Assembly: GCA_947471745.1 (NCBI GenBank)
Contig: CANJKZ010000915.1
Coordinates: 1 to 64,000 of the forward strand
Reading direction: 5' to 3'
Source of the DNA: Closterium sp. Naga37s-1
Lineage: Eukaryota; Streptophyta; Zygnematophyceae; Desmidiales; Closteriaceae
DNA: 64,000 nucleotides
Shown here: one piece after another, positions 25,985 to 35,095 of the stretch
Position numbering within the stretch: position 1 is the stretch's first letter
How the letters are laid out: every line of letters begins with the position of its first letter
Made by a program: the position numbers and the translations under genes
Notes under the pieces: generated by a model
The model's input: the letters and a program-made list of their open reading frames with translations, nothing else
Databases searched by the model: none
Told to the model about the DNA's origin: nothing

Positions 25985-26304
25985 AGCCTGTTGGTCCTGT
26001 GGACGTATAGAACCAACAGGTCAGTTGGTCGAGTGGACCGGTTGGTCCAACCGGCCAGTTGGTCCTTTAGACAAGTTGCACCAACGGGCCTGTTGGTCCA
26101 CGCACCGGTTGGACCAACCGGCCAATTGGTCCTATGGACCGGATGGACCAACTAGATAGTTGGTCCAATGGACCGGTTGGACCAACCGGCCAGTTGGTCC
26201 TATGGACCGATTGGACCAACTGGCCAGGTTGTCCGGTGGATCTGTTGGACTAATAGGACAGTTTGTCCAATTGACCAGTTGGACCAATAGGACAGTTGGA
26301 CGAG
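25985..26304. repeat. Decayed right edge of the satellite
   Basis: Identity to the 34-bp unit falls stepwise here: GACGTATAGAACC, TTTAGACAAGTTGC, ACTAGATAGTTGG, then only GGACAGTT and CCAGTTGG fragments. At about 26,304 the sequence passes without a gap into minus-strand retrotransposon coding sequence. Graded decay at an array end is expected where homogenisation by exchange is weakest. Confidence 0.85.
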
Positions 26305-27640
26305 CTGCACCGCCCCGTTGAAGCCGCGCACGTGCTTGACGTTGCTGCTTGGTTCCAAGTCGGCGAAGGCCTCCTTTGTCCTCATAAGGTGGTGCGAGTA
26401 GCCGCTGTCGACTTGGACCACTACCGGGTTAGCTTGCATGACTACCGCCATTGCTTTGAAGTCCTCGCCGGCCTCCGGTGCCAGCGAGACGGTCGGCTTC
26501 ACGACGCCGACCAGCGAGTTCGACGCCTCCCCGTCGCCTTTCCCTTGCCGCCAAAGGAGGAGTCGGTGTCCTTCGCCGACGTTGATTTGGTCAACTGCTT
26601 CTCCTCGCGCGGCTTGCTCCTCCGACGTAAGCTATGACCACTCGACCTCCCTCGGCCTCCCTTGGTGTCGTGGTCGTCGGAGTCGTCGCTGTCGGGCACT
26701 CGAAGGAGAGGTAGTTGGGGTAGCTGTAGGCCTAGCATTCACGGCGTCGACCTCCTCTTCCATGACTGCCCTCCCTAGCCGACTTCGTTGTGTCGGCGTC
26801 CTTGGCCAGCCTCCCACCTCCGGTACCACCGCTGTTAGGCTTGCCATGTTGCCTCGGTTAACTCCCTCGCTTCGTCGGGGCAACGTAATTTGCCTGCAGC
26901 AGGAGCTCCGAGGAACTCTCGGCCTCTTGCATCCCCTCGTCCATGATGATGTACAAGGTCAGGGTCCCCTGACTCCCGCATGCCCGGCATCACCGACAGC
27001 TGACGCATGAGATTGTAGCTACTCGGAAGACCCTTGATGAAGTGCATGATGTAGAACGCCATCGAGTTGCTGACGCCGGCAATCCGCATGTCGGCCAGAA
27101 TCCGCCGAGCCCGGTTGCAGTAGTAAGTCGTTGACTCCTGTTCGCCCATCCTGATGTGCGTCAACTTCTCCTCAAGTTGGCTGATGTACAAGTCGTCGGT
27201 GGCCTGGTACGTCAACGTGATGTACCACCAAACCTGGTGGCCCGCGTCCAGGTGACTTCGGCACCGGGACAGTGATCTTTTTTGGCGGGAAATGAAGTAG
27301 CCATAGATCGGCACAATTCCGCCCGCCGTTACGTGAGTCGCCGACGCTGGTGTCCCACTACTTCGACGTCCACAGACATCGCCTAGCAAGGAGCCCGCCG
27401 GTGCCGACGACTGCAGCCCTTGCGCCTGAAGGCCGTCAAATTCACTGGCATGAATCACTCCTCTCTGCCTCAACGTGCCTCCTCCACTACTGTGGACTTG
27501 GTCACCAACGTTGACGCCCTTGTCGACGCACCTTTGTTGTTCCATCACCCACTTAGTGCGGATCCCCAGCTCGACAACCTCTAAGGGTCGTCCCGAACTC
27601 GCCAGCCTCATGGCGTCTCTTCGTATCAGCCAATCGAGTT
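26305..27640 (-). pseudogene. Copia family F Gag and protease start, truncated by satellite
   Basis: Reading leftward from about 27,640, a Gag-like protein is visible in pieces. A helical capsid segment (ATDDLYISQLEEKLTHIRMG, then YYCNRARRILADMRIAG, about 27,260-27,000) matches the UBN2-type copia Gag. It is followed by ANYVAPTKR (about 26,900), a degenerate zinc-knuckle zone, an acidic/basic linker (DSDDSDDHDTKGGRGRSSG, about 26,700) and the protease start VVQVDSGYSHHLM (about 26,410), which keeps the aspartyl-protease DSG triad. Coding stops matching the family after GFNGAVQ at 26,305, where satellite begins. At least two frameshifts (about 26,970 and 26,750) are present. Compared with the plus-strand relative at 48,700-49,929, about 70 residues before the capsid segment are deleted. 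Non-functional. Confidence 0.8.
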
Positions 27641-28005
27641 TCCATACTATCTTCTACCGTGCCGGGAACAATCAGGACGGGCATCATGGTCACACGTGCT
27701 GCCGGCCTACTAACGACTTAATAGGTGCAAAAGTCGGCTCCTATCACAAGGTAAGCTACGGGGCCGTCCACGCTCACCGCACCATGCGGAGATAGACTAC
27801 ACAACCGGAGCTACACTATGGAGAAGGTACGGGTTATTGGAGTGATCATAGCGTTCCTTAGCGTTTGCTTGTGTTCTCTCTATGCACAGATTCGCGGGAG
27901 AATTGGCAAGAGTTTTAATCGCAAAATTTGTGAACAATAGTTGAACAAGCAAAGCAACACTGACTACATCAAAATAGCATGCAAGCTGGTCGACTGCGAG
28001 CGCAG
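27641..28005 (-). other. Family F leader region (minus strand)
   Basis: This stretch has no convincing gene. Its reverse complement aligns by eye with 48,395-48,700 ahead of the other F Gag. Shared features include TTTTGATGTAGTC, AAACTCTTGCCAA, GCTAAGGAACGC, CATAGTGTAGCTCC and CATGGTGCGGTGAGCGTGG. It is therefore the untranslated leader of this F copy. Near 27,982 it merges into sequence shared with 46,453. Confidence 0.65.
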
Positions 28006-28569
28006 CACAGTCGACCACGTTCCATTACTGCAAGGTCCACCGCGCTCCAGCAGGGCAAAGTGGCGACTTGCCTATTGGTCCAACCCTACGGTTTGCACTC
28101 GGCTTGTTGTCCGTGTGCGTGCATGCGTGTGTGCATGGAATGGTATGAGGGCACGGGATAATATATATTTCATGCTGATAATAGTGTGTGAATGTTGAGT
28201 CATGATGTCGAATGTGTGTGTCGAGTCAATAGCTAGTCGCGTGTTACGCATCAGTGTACATCGGCTCTTGTGGTTTGTAGGAGCAGGGAGTCATTCCCAA
28301 CTCGTAACTCTTCCTAAGTTGTGTTCCAAGACTATAGTGGTGCTATAGTGCCGTTCGTTCAAACCAACGCTGTGTCGTCAATTCTTAATGAAATCGTGCG
28401 ATATAGATTCTTATTATATGTGACTTTAAGACGCTCCAGATCCAAGTTGCATCAGGTCATTTGAAGCTGTGACCAGAACGCTATGAGCGTTTAAAGCCGC
28501 TGTTCAGAAATCCGACTGTGCACTCAATCTTTCGTTTTAGGCACAATGGAGCATACTGTGACAATAACA
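28006..28569 (+). mobile_element. LTR of copia family B (5' end not resolved)
   Basis: The segment ends in CAATAACA directly before an AG spacer and a tRNA-Met primer-binding site, as expected for the 3' end of a 5' LTR. It matches 46,453-47,362 by eye in two blocks (27,982-28,245 and 28,246-28,569). The other copy has about 325 bp more between the blocks, so this copy is internally deleted or that one carries an insertion. The true TG start is not identified. Confidence 0.6.
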
Positions 28570-28571
28570 AG

Positions 28572-28583
28572 TGGTATCAGACC
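28572..28583 (+). promoter_or_regulatory. Primer-binding site of family B
   Basis: TGGTATCAGACC follows the LTR end after a two-base AG spacer. It is close to the plant initiator-Met tRNA complement TGGTATCAGAGC, which would prime minus-strand cDNA synthesis. Confidence 0.7.
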
Positions 28584-28603
28584 GCCTTGGAGCAGCCAAG
28601 ACG

Positions 28604-28700
28604 ATGGCTGGACCTGAAGAAAGGAGTAAAAGAGGTGCTGGAGGATGTGGAGGATCCCAAGCACAAAGTCAACCCCGTGATTCAGCCATGGCGCCCGTGC
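28604..28700 (+). pseudogene. Family B Gag N-terminal stub
   Basis: An ATG at 28,604 opens a short frame beginning MAGPEERSKRGAGG, in the expected place for the start of Gag after the primer-binding site. It is cut at 28,700 by the inverted family A LTR. About 32 codons are too few to assign a domain; the call rests on position. Confidence 0.4.
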
Positions 28701-29568
28701 TGTTAGAAACTTAGGACGAAGAATATGAAGATTAGGCGCCGAAATATCTCAAAATCGTTGGGCCTAGTTTCTGGACAGAAAAATCGAGTTCACAAGAAAC
28801 GCCGTCGACGGAATGCGCACCGTTAAGGGCTCACCAAACTCAGATATGTTGTAGCCCTAGTCTGTGGCTACAATTCCCAATTTGAATCATACGATAAGGT
28901 GAAGTATTTCTTGAGTTATGAATTTCGGCGCACTAGGGGGGTAAGCTGCCATAGAAACTTATCTCAATGAAAAATTGTCTCACAAGTTCACACAAAAAAG
29001 TTGGAGTAGCTAGAAACCAGGTAGGAGGGGATGAGGAGGTTGAGAGAGAAGGTCCCAAGGGAGTCCCCAACCAAGGAAACCCCATGTCACACAATTCCCT
29101 CTCTCTAGGCAACCCCAACTTTGACATTTGTCACTTTCCCAACCTCCACAATCCACCTCACCCAAGTTGGCCACACTTGCCAACCTGGTTTGGCTTTTTC
29201 CAGCCACTTGGCAGCATCTACAGTGATGTTGATGAATTTCCCAACCCCCAAAAGTCTATACCCTTTATGGAGTCAACCCTACAACTTCCCATAGTCACCA
29301 CAACCAAATATCAAAAGCATACGAACTTCTAACGTTCGTAACTTTCTTGTTCGTGCTCCGATTGAAGCGATACTTGGTTCTTCAGAAAGCTCTTGAGCAG
29401 AGGAGTCACTTCAGATATCTGCTCAAGCCAAATAACATTCACACATACTCAGAAAAACCAAACCACACCAAACACAAATTCTTGCACACGCTCACACCAC
29501 GCATGCAACGCACGAACATGTGATGGGAGGCAGACAGTCGTGAATGCAAGTGATAGCATCACATAACA
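28701..29568 (-). mobile_element. Family A LTR, inverted (868 bp)
   Basis: On the minus strand this runs from TGTTATGTGATGC (29,568) to TTTCTAACA (28,701), the same termini as the other family A LTRs. Its 3' half (CCCCCTAGTGCGCCGAAATTC followed by ACTCAAGAAATAC) matches the LTR at 31,180-31,981 better than those at 34-46 kb. The two are therefore probably the original LTR pair of one element, with this one now inverted. Confidence 0.85.
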
Positions 29569-29655
29569 CCTTTCGATCCACTCCACATAGGGCACCCATT
29601 TGTCTGCTCCCACACGAGCCAAAGCTCTGTTCTTATCCACACACACATTTTGCAT
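29569..29655 (-). pseudogene. Family C integrase fragment flanking the inverted LTR
   Basis: The minus strand encodes VDKNRALARVGADKWVPYVE, then WIER, immediately before the LTR start. This matches the integrase segment VKNRVLATVGDKQWVPYTKW of family A. It is the left target flank of the family A insertion and ends in AAAGG. The same scrap occurs at 39,781-39,808 and 45,584-45,660, each abutting a family A LTR. Confidence 0.8.
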
Positions 29656-29668
29656 CGGGCCAGTAGTG

Positions 29669-31122
29669 CGGTTCAACCGGACCCTACAGGAAGGTGCTCG
29701 CAATCTTCTTGGGCGTGCAGGGCTGCCGTATCCGTTTTGGGTGACTGCACTGCGGCAGGTCGCCCTTGTGAAGAACAGGGTGCTGGCAACTATGGGGGAC
29801 AAGCAGTGGGTCCCCTACACCAAGTGGTATGGGAGTGCACCAGCAGTCAACATGCTGAGAGCCTTCGGCTGCATGGTGGTGTTTCATGTGCCTAAGGAGA
29901 AGAGGGGAAAACTGGAAGCTTCTGGGAGATGGGTTGTGCACTTGGGGCTTGCTAAGGATCACAAGGGCTGGCTAATTTGGGACTTGACCAGCCAGCAGCT
30001 GACTGTGTCAAGGGATGTGAAGTTCCTTGAGTCCTTGTACTATAAGGAGTGGAAGCAGCAGCAGCAGAAGCTTCCTACTACATCGCTGATCATTGAGGCT
30101 GATGAGGTGCAGCGGCCTTCGAGGCAAGTGCAGGTCACTGTCATTTACAATGATCATCTACAATGATTGAGCGTGTGGAGGAGATGCTGGAGATGCAGTT
30201 CAAGTGCTCGAACATGGGACATGTGAAGTATTACCTAGGGATGCATGTGGAGAGGGACCTTGACAAGGGAGTGTTAAGGTTGCACCAGAGGAAGTATTGT
30301 GAGGGGCTTGCTGAGAATTATGGGCTGCAAGATGGAGGAAAGCCAGCCAACCCACTGCCCTCGGGGTTCACTGTGGAGCCCTGTGCTGATGAGGAGGTGG
30401 TGGGTGAGAGTGACAGGAAGCTGTTTCATTCCATGGTGGGGGCACTCAATTATGCGGCTAACCACACGCGGCCTGACATTGCCTTTGCTACATCCACGCT
30501 TGTCAGTGTGGTTCCACGCCCCAGTCGTGAGCAGCTGGAAGCGGCGAAGAGGTTGGTCCGCTATGTGAGCGCCACTGCATCTGTGGGTTTGGAGTACAGT
30601 GCTGTGAGGCAAAGGCAGCAGCGGGGTGCTTCTGATTTGAGCAAGGGGGAGATGCTCCTGACCTGCTACACCGACGCTAGCTTCAACTCCGTGAAGGCGG
30701 ATGGCACCAGCATTGGAGGCTATGTGTGCCTGTTTGGAGGTGGTGCAGTGAGCTGGCGCAGCAAGAAGCAGAATGAGGTGGGGCAGACCTCGTGTGAGAT
30801 AGAGTACATGGCACTGCATCATGAGGCAAAGGAGGTAGTGTGGCTGAAGCGTCTGTTGGGGGAGATCGGAGTGTGCCAAAAGGAGCCAACTGTGATTTTT
30901 TGTGACAACAAGTTGGCTGTGAAGCTTGCAAAGAACGCTTGCCTTCATGGGCTGACGAAGCACATCAGGCCTAAGTGGCACTGGGTGAGGAGGCTCCTGG
31001 ACAAGGAGGTGCGACTGGAGATTGTGAAGACCCATCAGCAGGCGGCTGACATTCTCACCAAGCGCCTGGCTGAATCTGAACATTGGAAGGGCATGAAACT
31101 TGCTGGGATAAGTGTGCATTGA
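29669..31122 (+). pseudogene. Family A1 pol remnant: integrase end, RT end and RNase H
   Basis: The first part, to about 30,140, encodes the integrase tail. It starts at RFNRTLQEGA, just past the catalytic Glu, and continues through ALVKNRVLAT, VPYTKWYG and LRAFGCMVVF. A junction near 30,140-30,165 removes about 855 bp relative to the copies at 34-45 kb, including most of reverse transcriptase with its catalytic Asp pair. From 30,163 a 319-codon frame runs through the RT thumb/connection (KYYLGMHVERD) and a copia RNase H with YTDASF, SCEIEYMAL, FCDNKLAVKLA and ADILTKRLAE, covering the acidic catalytic residues. It ends with TGA at 31,120. RNase H is undamaged but belongs to a dead element. 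Confidence 0.9.
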
Positions 31123-31167
31123 GGGTGCATGATTGAGCTATGGCATGTGGGATGATGGTAGGCAGCC

Positions 31168-31179
31168 AGAGGGAGAGTT
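31168..31179 (+). promoter_or_regulatory. Polypurine tract of element A1
   Basis: CAGAGGGAGAGT directly precedes the LTR start TGTTATG. This is the expected position of the plus-strand primer. The intact copies at 39,518 and 45,321 read AAAGGGGGAG. Confidence 0.75.
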
Positions 31180-31981
31180 TGTTATGTGATGCTATCACTT
31201 GCATTCACGTCTGTCTGCCTCCCATCACATGTTCGTGCGTTGCATGCGTGGTGTGAGCGTATGCAAAAATTTGTGTTTGATGTGGTTTGGTTTTTCTGAG
31301 TGTGTGTGAATGTTATTTGGCTTGAGCAGAAATATGAAGTGACTCCTCTGCTCAAGAGCTTTCCGACGAACCAAGTATCGCTTCTACGGAGCACGAACAA
31401 GAAAGCTACGAACGTTGGAAGTTCGTATGCTTTTGATATTTGGTTGTGGTGACTATGGGAAGTTGTGGGGTTGACTCCATAAGGGGTATAGACTTTTGGG
31501 GGTTGGGAAATTCGTCAACATCACTGTAGATGCTGCCAAGTGGTTGGGAGGAGCCAAACCAGGTTGGCAAGTGTGGCCAAGTTGGGATTTGGTGTGCTTA
31601 TGGGGTTTCCTTGGTTGGGGACTCCTTGGGGACCTTCCCTCTCGTCCTCCTCTTCCCTCCGACCTGGTTGATTGCTACTCCAACTTTCTTGTGTGAAATT
31701 GTGAGACAATTGTGATTGAGTTAAGATTCTATGGCAGCTTACCCCCTAGTGCGCCGAAATTCATAACTCAAGAAATACTTCACCTTATTGTACAATTCAA
31801 ATTGGTAATTGTAGCCACAGACTAGGGCTACAACATATCTGAGCTTGGTGAACTTTTGTCTGTGCAAGTTTCGTCGATGGCGTTTCTTGTGAACTCGACT
31901 TTTCTGTCCAGAAACTAGGCCCAACGATTTTGAGATATTTCGGCTCCTAATCTTCATAGACTACGTCCTTAGTCTCTAACA
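31180..31981 (+). mobile_element. Family A 3' LTR (802 bp)
   Basis: The LTR runs from TGTTATGTGATGC to CTCTAACA. It is followed at 31,982-31,986 by AAAGG, the same five bases that precede the family A LTRs at 39,809 and 45,661 and the inverted one at 29,568. This defines a 5-bp target-site duplication. Confidence 0.92.
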
Positions 31982-34005
31982 AAAGGAAGCCAAAGGTGGA
32001 TATGCTTTGGGTGTTCGGATGCATGTGCATGGCGCTCGTGCCTAAGCATCTTCGGCACAACAAGCTTGGTGCCGAGGTGATATGGGCTGTGTACTTGGGC
32101 ATGGCTCAAAACAGCAAGGGGTGGCTTCTTTGGGACCCATTCACCAAGAAGTTCTTGGTGAGCAGGGACTGCAAGTTCATGGAGAACCTGATGTACATGG
32201 ATTGGAAGGCGGAGAACGAGGTGAAGATAGGCGTGCGGTTTGGAGAGGTGAAGAGTTTCGGCTTGGAGCATGTGGAGCTACCTTTAGAGCTGAGCAGCGG
32301 CAGCACCACCACAAGGCATTCTTCCCATGTGAATGGGGGAGAGGAGGTCACGGATGCAGAGGAAGAAGAGGAGGAGGTGCAGCAAGTGAGCAAGCGTGCA
32401 CCAACACTTCCTTCTCGCACTACGAGTGCTCCACGGATCCGAGTCACCCCGCAGCAACGTCAAGGCCTTCAAGTCCCTGCAGCTGAGGGAGAAGGAAGGG
32501 TCAAGAGGAGAGTTCAACCTCCTAATGGGCTGACCTATGATGCACCGGGAAAGCCGGGCAAGACAGCCTTGGCCGGAGCGGCAATGATGGTTGGAGATGA
32601 TGACGAAAGTGAGTACTTTGAATGTGCGTTTGTGTTCTTCTATCCAGTGGAGATGCCACAAGAACCAGGAACTCTCAAGAAGGCCTTGGAGAGTAGTGAT
32701 GCTGAGGAGTGGAAGAAGGCCATAGAGAGTGAGCTGAAGAGCATTGAGGAGAACGACATGTGGGAATTGGTGGAGCTACCGGAGGGGCGTAAGGCGATTA
32801 CGTCCAAGTGGCTCTTCAAGATCAAGACCGATGCCGATGGCAAGATCGAGCACTACAAGTCTAGGCTCGTTGCCAAGGGGTACCAGCAGAAGGAGAAGGT
32901 GGACTTCAAGGATCTGTTTGCTCCTGTGGTGAAGCTGACAGCGCTGCGGACCCTACTCACGGGGGCTGCCATTAAAGGATGGGTGGTGAAACAAATGGAC
33001 GTGACAACCGCGTTCCTCAAAGGCATTCTCGAAGAAGAGATTTTCTTGGCGCAGCCAGAGGGGTTTGATGATGGTAGTGGCAGAGTTTTGAAGCTGAAAA
33101 GGGCCCTCTATGGGCTGAAGCAGGCCCCTAGGCATTGGTACTTGAAGTTGCGAGAAGTTTTGGAGGAGATCAGCTTCACTCCCTCAACGGCCGATCACTC
33201 CTTGTTCATGCTTGGCGAGGGGGAGCAGATGAGCTTCATGGTGGTGTACGTGGATGACATCCTCATCTTCTCACCCTCCTCTCACCTTGTGAAGGAGGTG
33301 ATGCTAAAGCATCAGGACAAGTTCAAGTGCAAGGCACTTGGCGACGTAAACTTCTACCTCGGGCTGCACATCGAACGCGACGTGGAGAGGCGGTCGATGC
33401 GAGTGCATCAACGAAAGTACCTGGAGGCGTTGGCTGCCAACTTTTGGCAGAGTGAAGGTCATGTGGCTACACCCTTTCCCTCTGGGTTCAAGTGTGTGAA
33501 GGGACCAGAGGAGGAGAGCGTTGGTGAAGAAGAGAGGCGCCGTTTTCACTCGTTGGTGGGCAGCCTCATGTATGCGGCGGTAAATACTCGGCCAGACGTT
33601 GTCTTTGCTACCGGGCAGCTGGCTAGGGTTGTGCAATGCCCAAATGAGGAGCAGGTAGCAGCTGGAATGAGGGTGGCCAAGTATCTTGGCCAAACGCCGA
33701 CCGTTGGGCTGCAATACTCGGCCACAGCGCAGGCGCCAAAAGGGCGCGGATGGTGTTGAACCCGGGCGTTTGTTCCTCACCGCTACTCGGATGCTTCATA
33801 TGCATCGGAACCAGAGGACATGACAAGTGTTGGAGGGTTCATTTGCTGTGTTGGTGGAGGCCCAACCGCTTGGGAGAGCAAGAAATAGGTGGACCAAGCA
33901 TTGAGCTCGGTGGAGTCCGAGTACATGACACTCTTCCGTGCCGTACGGGAGATTGCGTGGCAGCGGCGTTTATTGGCTGAATTGGGGGAGGAGCAGCAAG
34001 GACCT
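31982..34005 (+). pseudogene. Copia family C pol: integrase C-terminus, RT, partial RNase H
   Basis: This is the host element into which family A jumped. Directly after AAAGG the frame reads KPKVDMLWVFGCM and WAVYLGMAQNSKGWLLWDP (integrase C-terminal region), then an acidic linker. A full reverse transcriptase (about 32,740-33,500) has KQMDVTTAFLKG, ALYGLKQAPRHWY and the catalytic YVDDILIF. RNase H begins with YSDASYA (about 33,800) and SVESEYMTL (about 33,910). The frame is constant but has TGA at 33,757 and TAG at 33,886; the latter falls where SKKQ is conserved. RNase H is cut at 34,005 by the next family A LTR, so its last catalytic motifs are missing. Confidence 0.9.
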
Positions 34006-34859
34006 TGTTATGTGATGCTATCATTTGCATTCACGTCTGTCTGCCTCCCATCACATGTTCGTGCGTTGCATGCTTGGTGTGAGCGTGTGCAAGAATTTGT
34101 GTTTGATGTGGTTTGGTTTTTCTGAGTGTGTGTGAATGTTATTTGGCTTGAGCAGATATCTGAAGTGACTTCTCTGCTCAAGAGTGCTCCGACGAACCAA
34201 GTATCGCTTCAATCGGAGCACGAACAAGAAAGTTACGAACGTTAGAAGTTCGTATGCTTTTGATATTTGGTTGTGGTGACTATGGGAAGTTGTGGGGTTG
34301 ACTCCATAAGGGGTATAGACTTTTGGGGGTTGGAAAATTCATCAACATCACTGTAGATGTTGCCAAGTGGTTGGGAGGAGCCAAACCAGGTTGGCAAGTA
34401 TGGCCAAGTTGGGTAAGGTGGATGGCATGGGTTGGGAAAGTGACAAAAGTAAAAGTGGGAGGGAATTTGTTGTGCTTATGTGGTTTTCCTTGGTTGGGGA
34501 CTCCTTGGGGACCTTCCTTCTCGTCGTCCTTTTTCTCCTATCTGATTTAGTGCTACTCTAACTTTCTTGTGTGGTACTTGTGAGACTCTTGTGATTGAGT
34601 AAATTATCAATAACAGCATACCTCCTAGAGCGCCGCAATTGTTAACTCCAGTTGTGCTTCACCGTTTCATACAATTCAACTTGAGAAATGTAGCCACAGT
34701 CTAGTGCTACAACATATCCGGAATTGGTGAAGTTTCAACGGTGCGTTTTTAATCGAAGGCGTTTCTTGTGACGGCGACTTTCTGTTCAGAAATTGAGACC
34801 AACGGCTTTATGTTATTTCGGCCCTTAAGCTTCCTAGACTCCGTCATTAGTCTCTAACA
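34006..34859 (+). mobile_element. Family A LTR1 (854 bp), 5' LTR of tandem unit 1
   Basis: The LTR runs from TGTTATGTGATGC to CTCTAACA, followed by AG and the primer-binding site. It interrupts the family C RNase H frame after EEQQGP. The five bases to its left are GACCT; the matching right flank is not in the window because the array's last LTR is truncated. Confidence 0.93.
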
Positions 34860-34861
34860 AG

Positions 34862-34873
34862 TGGTATCAAAGC
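34862..34873 (+). promoter_or_regulatory. Primer-binding site, family A unit 1
   Basis: TGGTATCAAAGC begins two bases after the LTR end. It differs by one base from the plant initiator-Met tRNA complement TGGTATCAGAGC. Confidence 0.85.
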
Positions 34874-35095
34874 TGATTACGGACCTTATGGGGAGTTTGA
34901 TGACGTGTGAAGACCCTCCTAGACCCACCATGGCCTGTGGGCGTGCCTAAGTGGAATTCTGGAGGTTGCATGTGACTTCCGCTAAGGGGAAACTCTGCCG
35001 AAATTTCGTTGGCGCCGCCACTTGTGAAAATATTGTGGGACTTCGGTGTGGACAGCAAAGGGGGGAGCTGAAACCTGTGATTGGGAGCAGAGGAG
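34874..35095 (+). other. Untranslated leader of family A unit 1
   Basis: This 222-bp stretch between the primer-binding site and the Gag ATG has no open frame of note and no recognisable motif. It is repeated in unit 2 (40,678-40,898) with one base deleted. Confidence 0.6.

Larger units (their letters stand above)
1..26304. repeat. 34-bp satellite DNA array (about 770 units)
   Basis: This is a head-to-tail array with a 34-bp period; positions 1-34 are a typical unit. Each unit has a 17-base odd palindrome CCGGTTGGACCAACCGG (8-base arms around one A). The downstream GTTGGTCC pairs with the GGACCAAC inside the palindrome across a six-base CGGCCA or CGGCCT loop. Two main unit types differ at one loop base (CCAGTTGG or CCTGTTGG). 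The unit is about 65% G+C and has no stop codon in any of the six frames. Because 34 is not a multiple of 3, the frame rotates every unit, giving meaningless open frames with a 34-residue period. Single-base indels are frequent in 1-6,700 and 8,700-15,000 and rare in 16,500-20,500. Divergence rises after about 21,200. The array continues beyond the left edge of the window. No transcription or protein role can be inferred; pericentromeric or other heterochromatic satellite is the simplest reading. Confidence 0.97.

Noticed and set aside
1..26304. 34-residue peptide repeats resembling the repeat length of TAL effectors
   Set aside because: The 34-residue period is only three 34-bp units read through the rotating frame. 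The residues do not resemble TAL repeats, and the genome context is a plant-type retrotransposon nest.
1..26304. A CRISPR array with ~34-bp repeats
   Set aside because: Units are directly adjacent with no unique spacers, and no cas genes or bacterial context are present.
1..26304. Telomeric or subtelomeric array
   Set aside because: No TTTAGGG-type repeat was seen anywhere in the window. The unit does not resemble telomere sequence.
30274..31119. Long minus-strand open frames opposite the retroelement RT and RNase H regions
   Set aside because: These are shadows of the strongly conserved plus-strand frames and show no recognisable domain.
31496..31715. Short open frames inside the family A LTRs (MGVGKFVNITVDAAKWLGG type)
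   Set aside because: They recur in every LTR because the LTR is repeated. They lie in non-coding terminal repeats and have no domain or consistent length.
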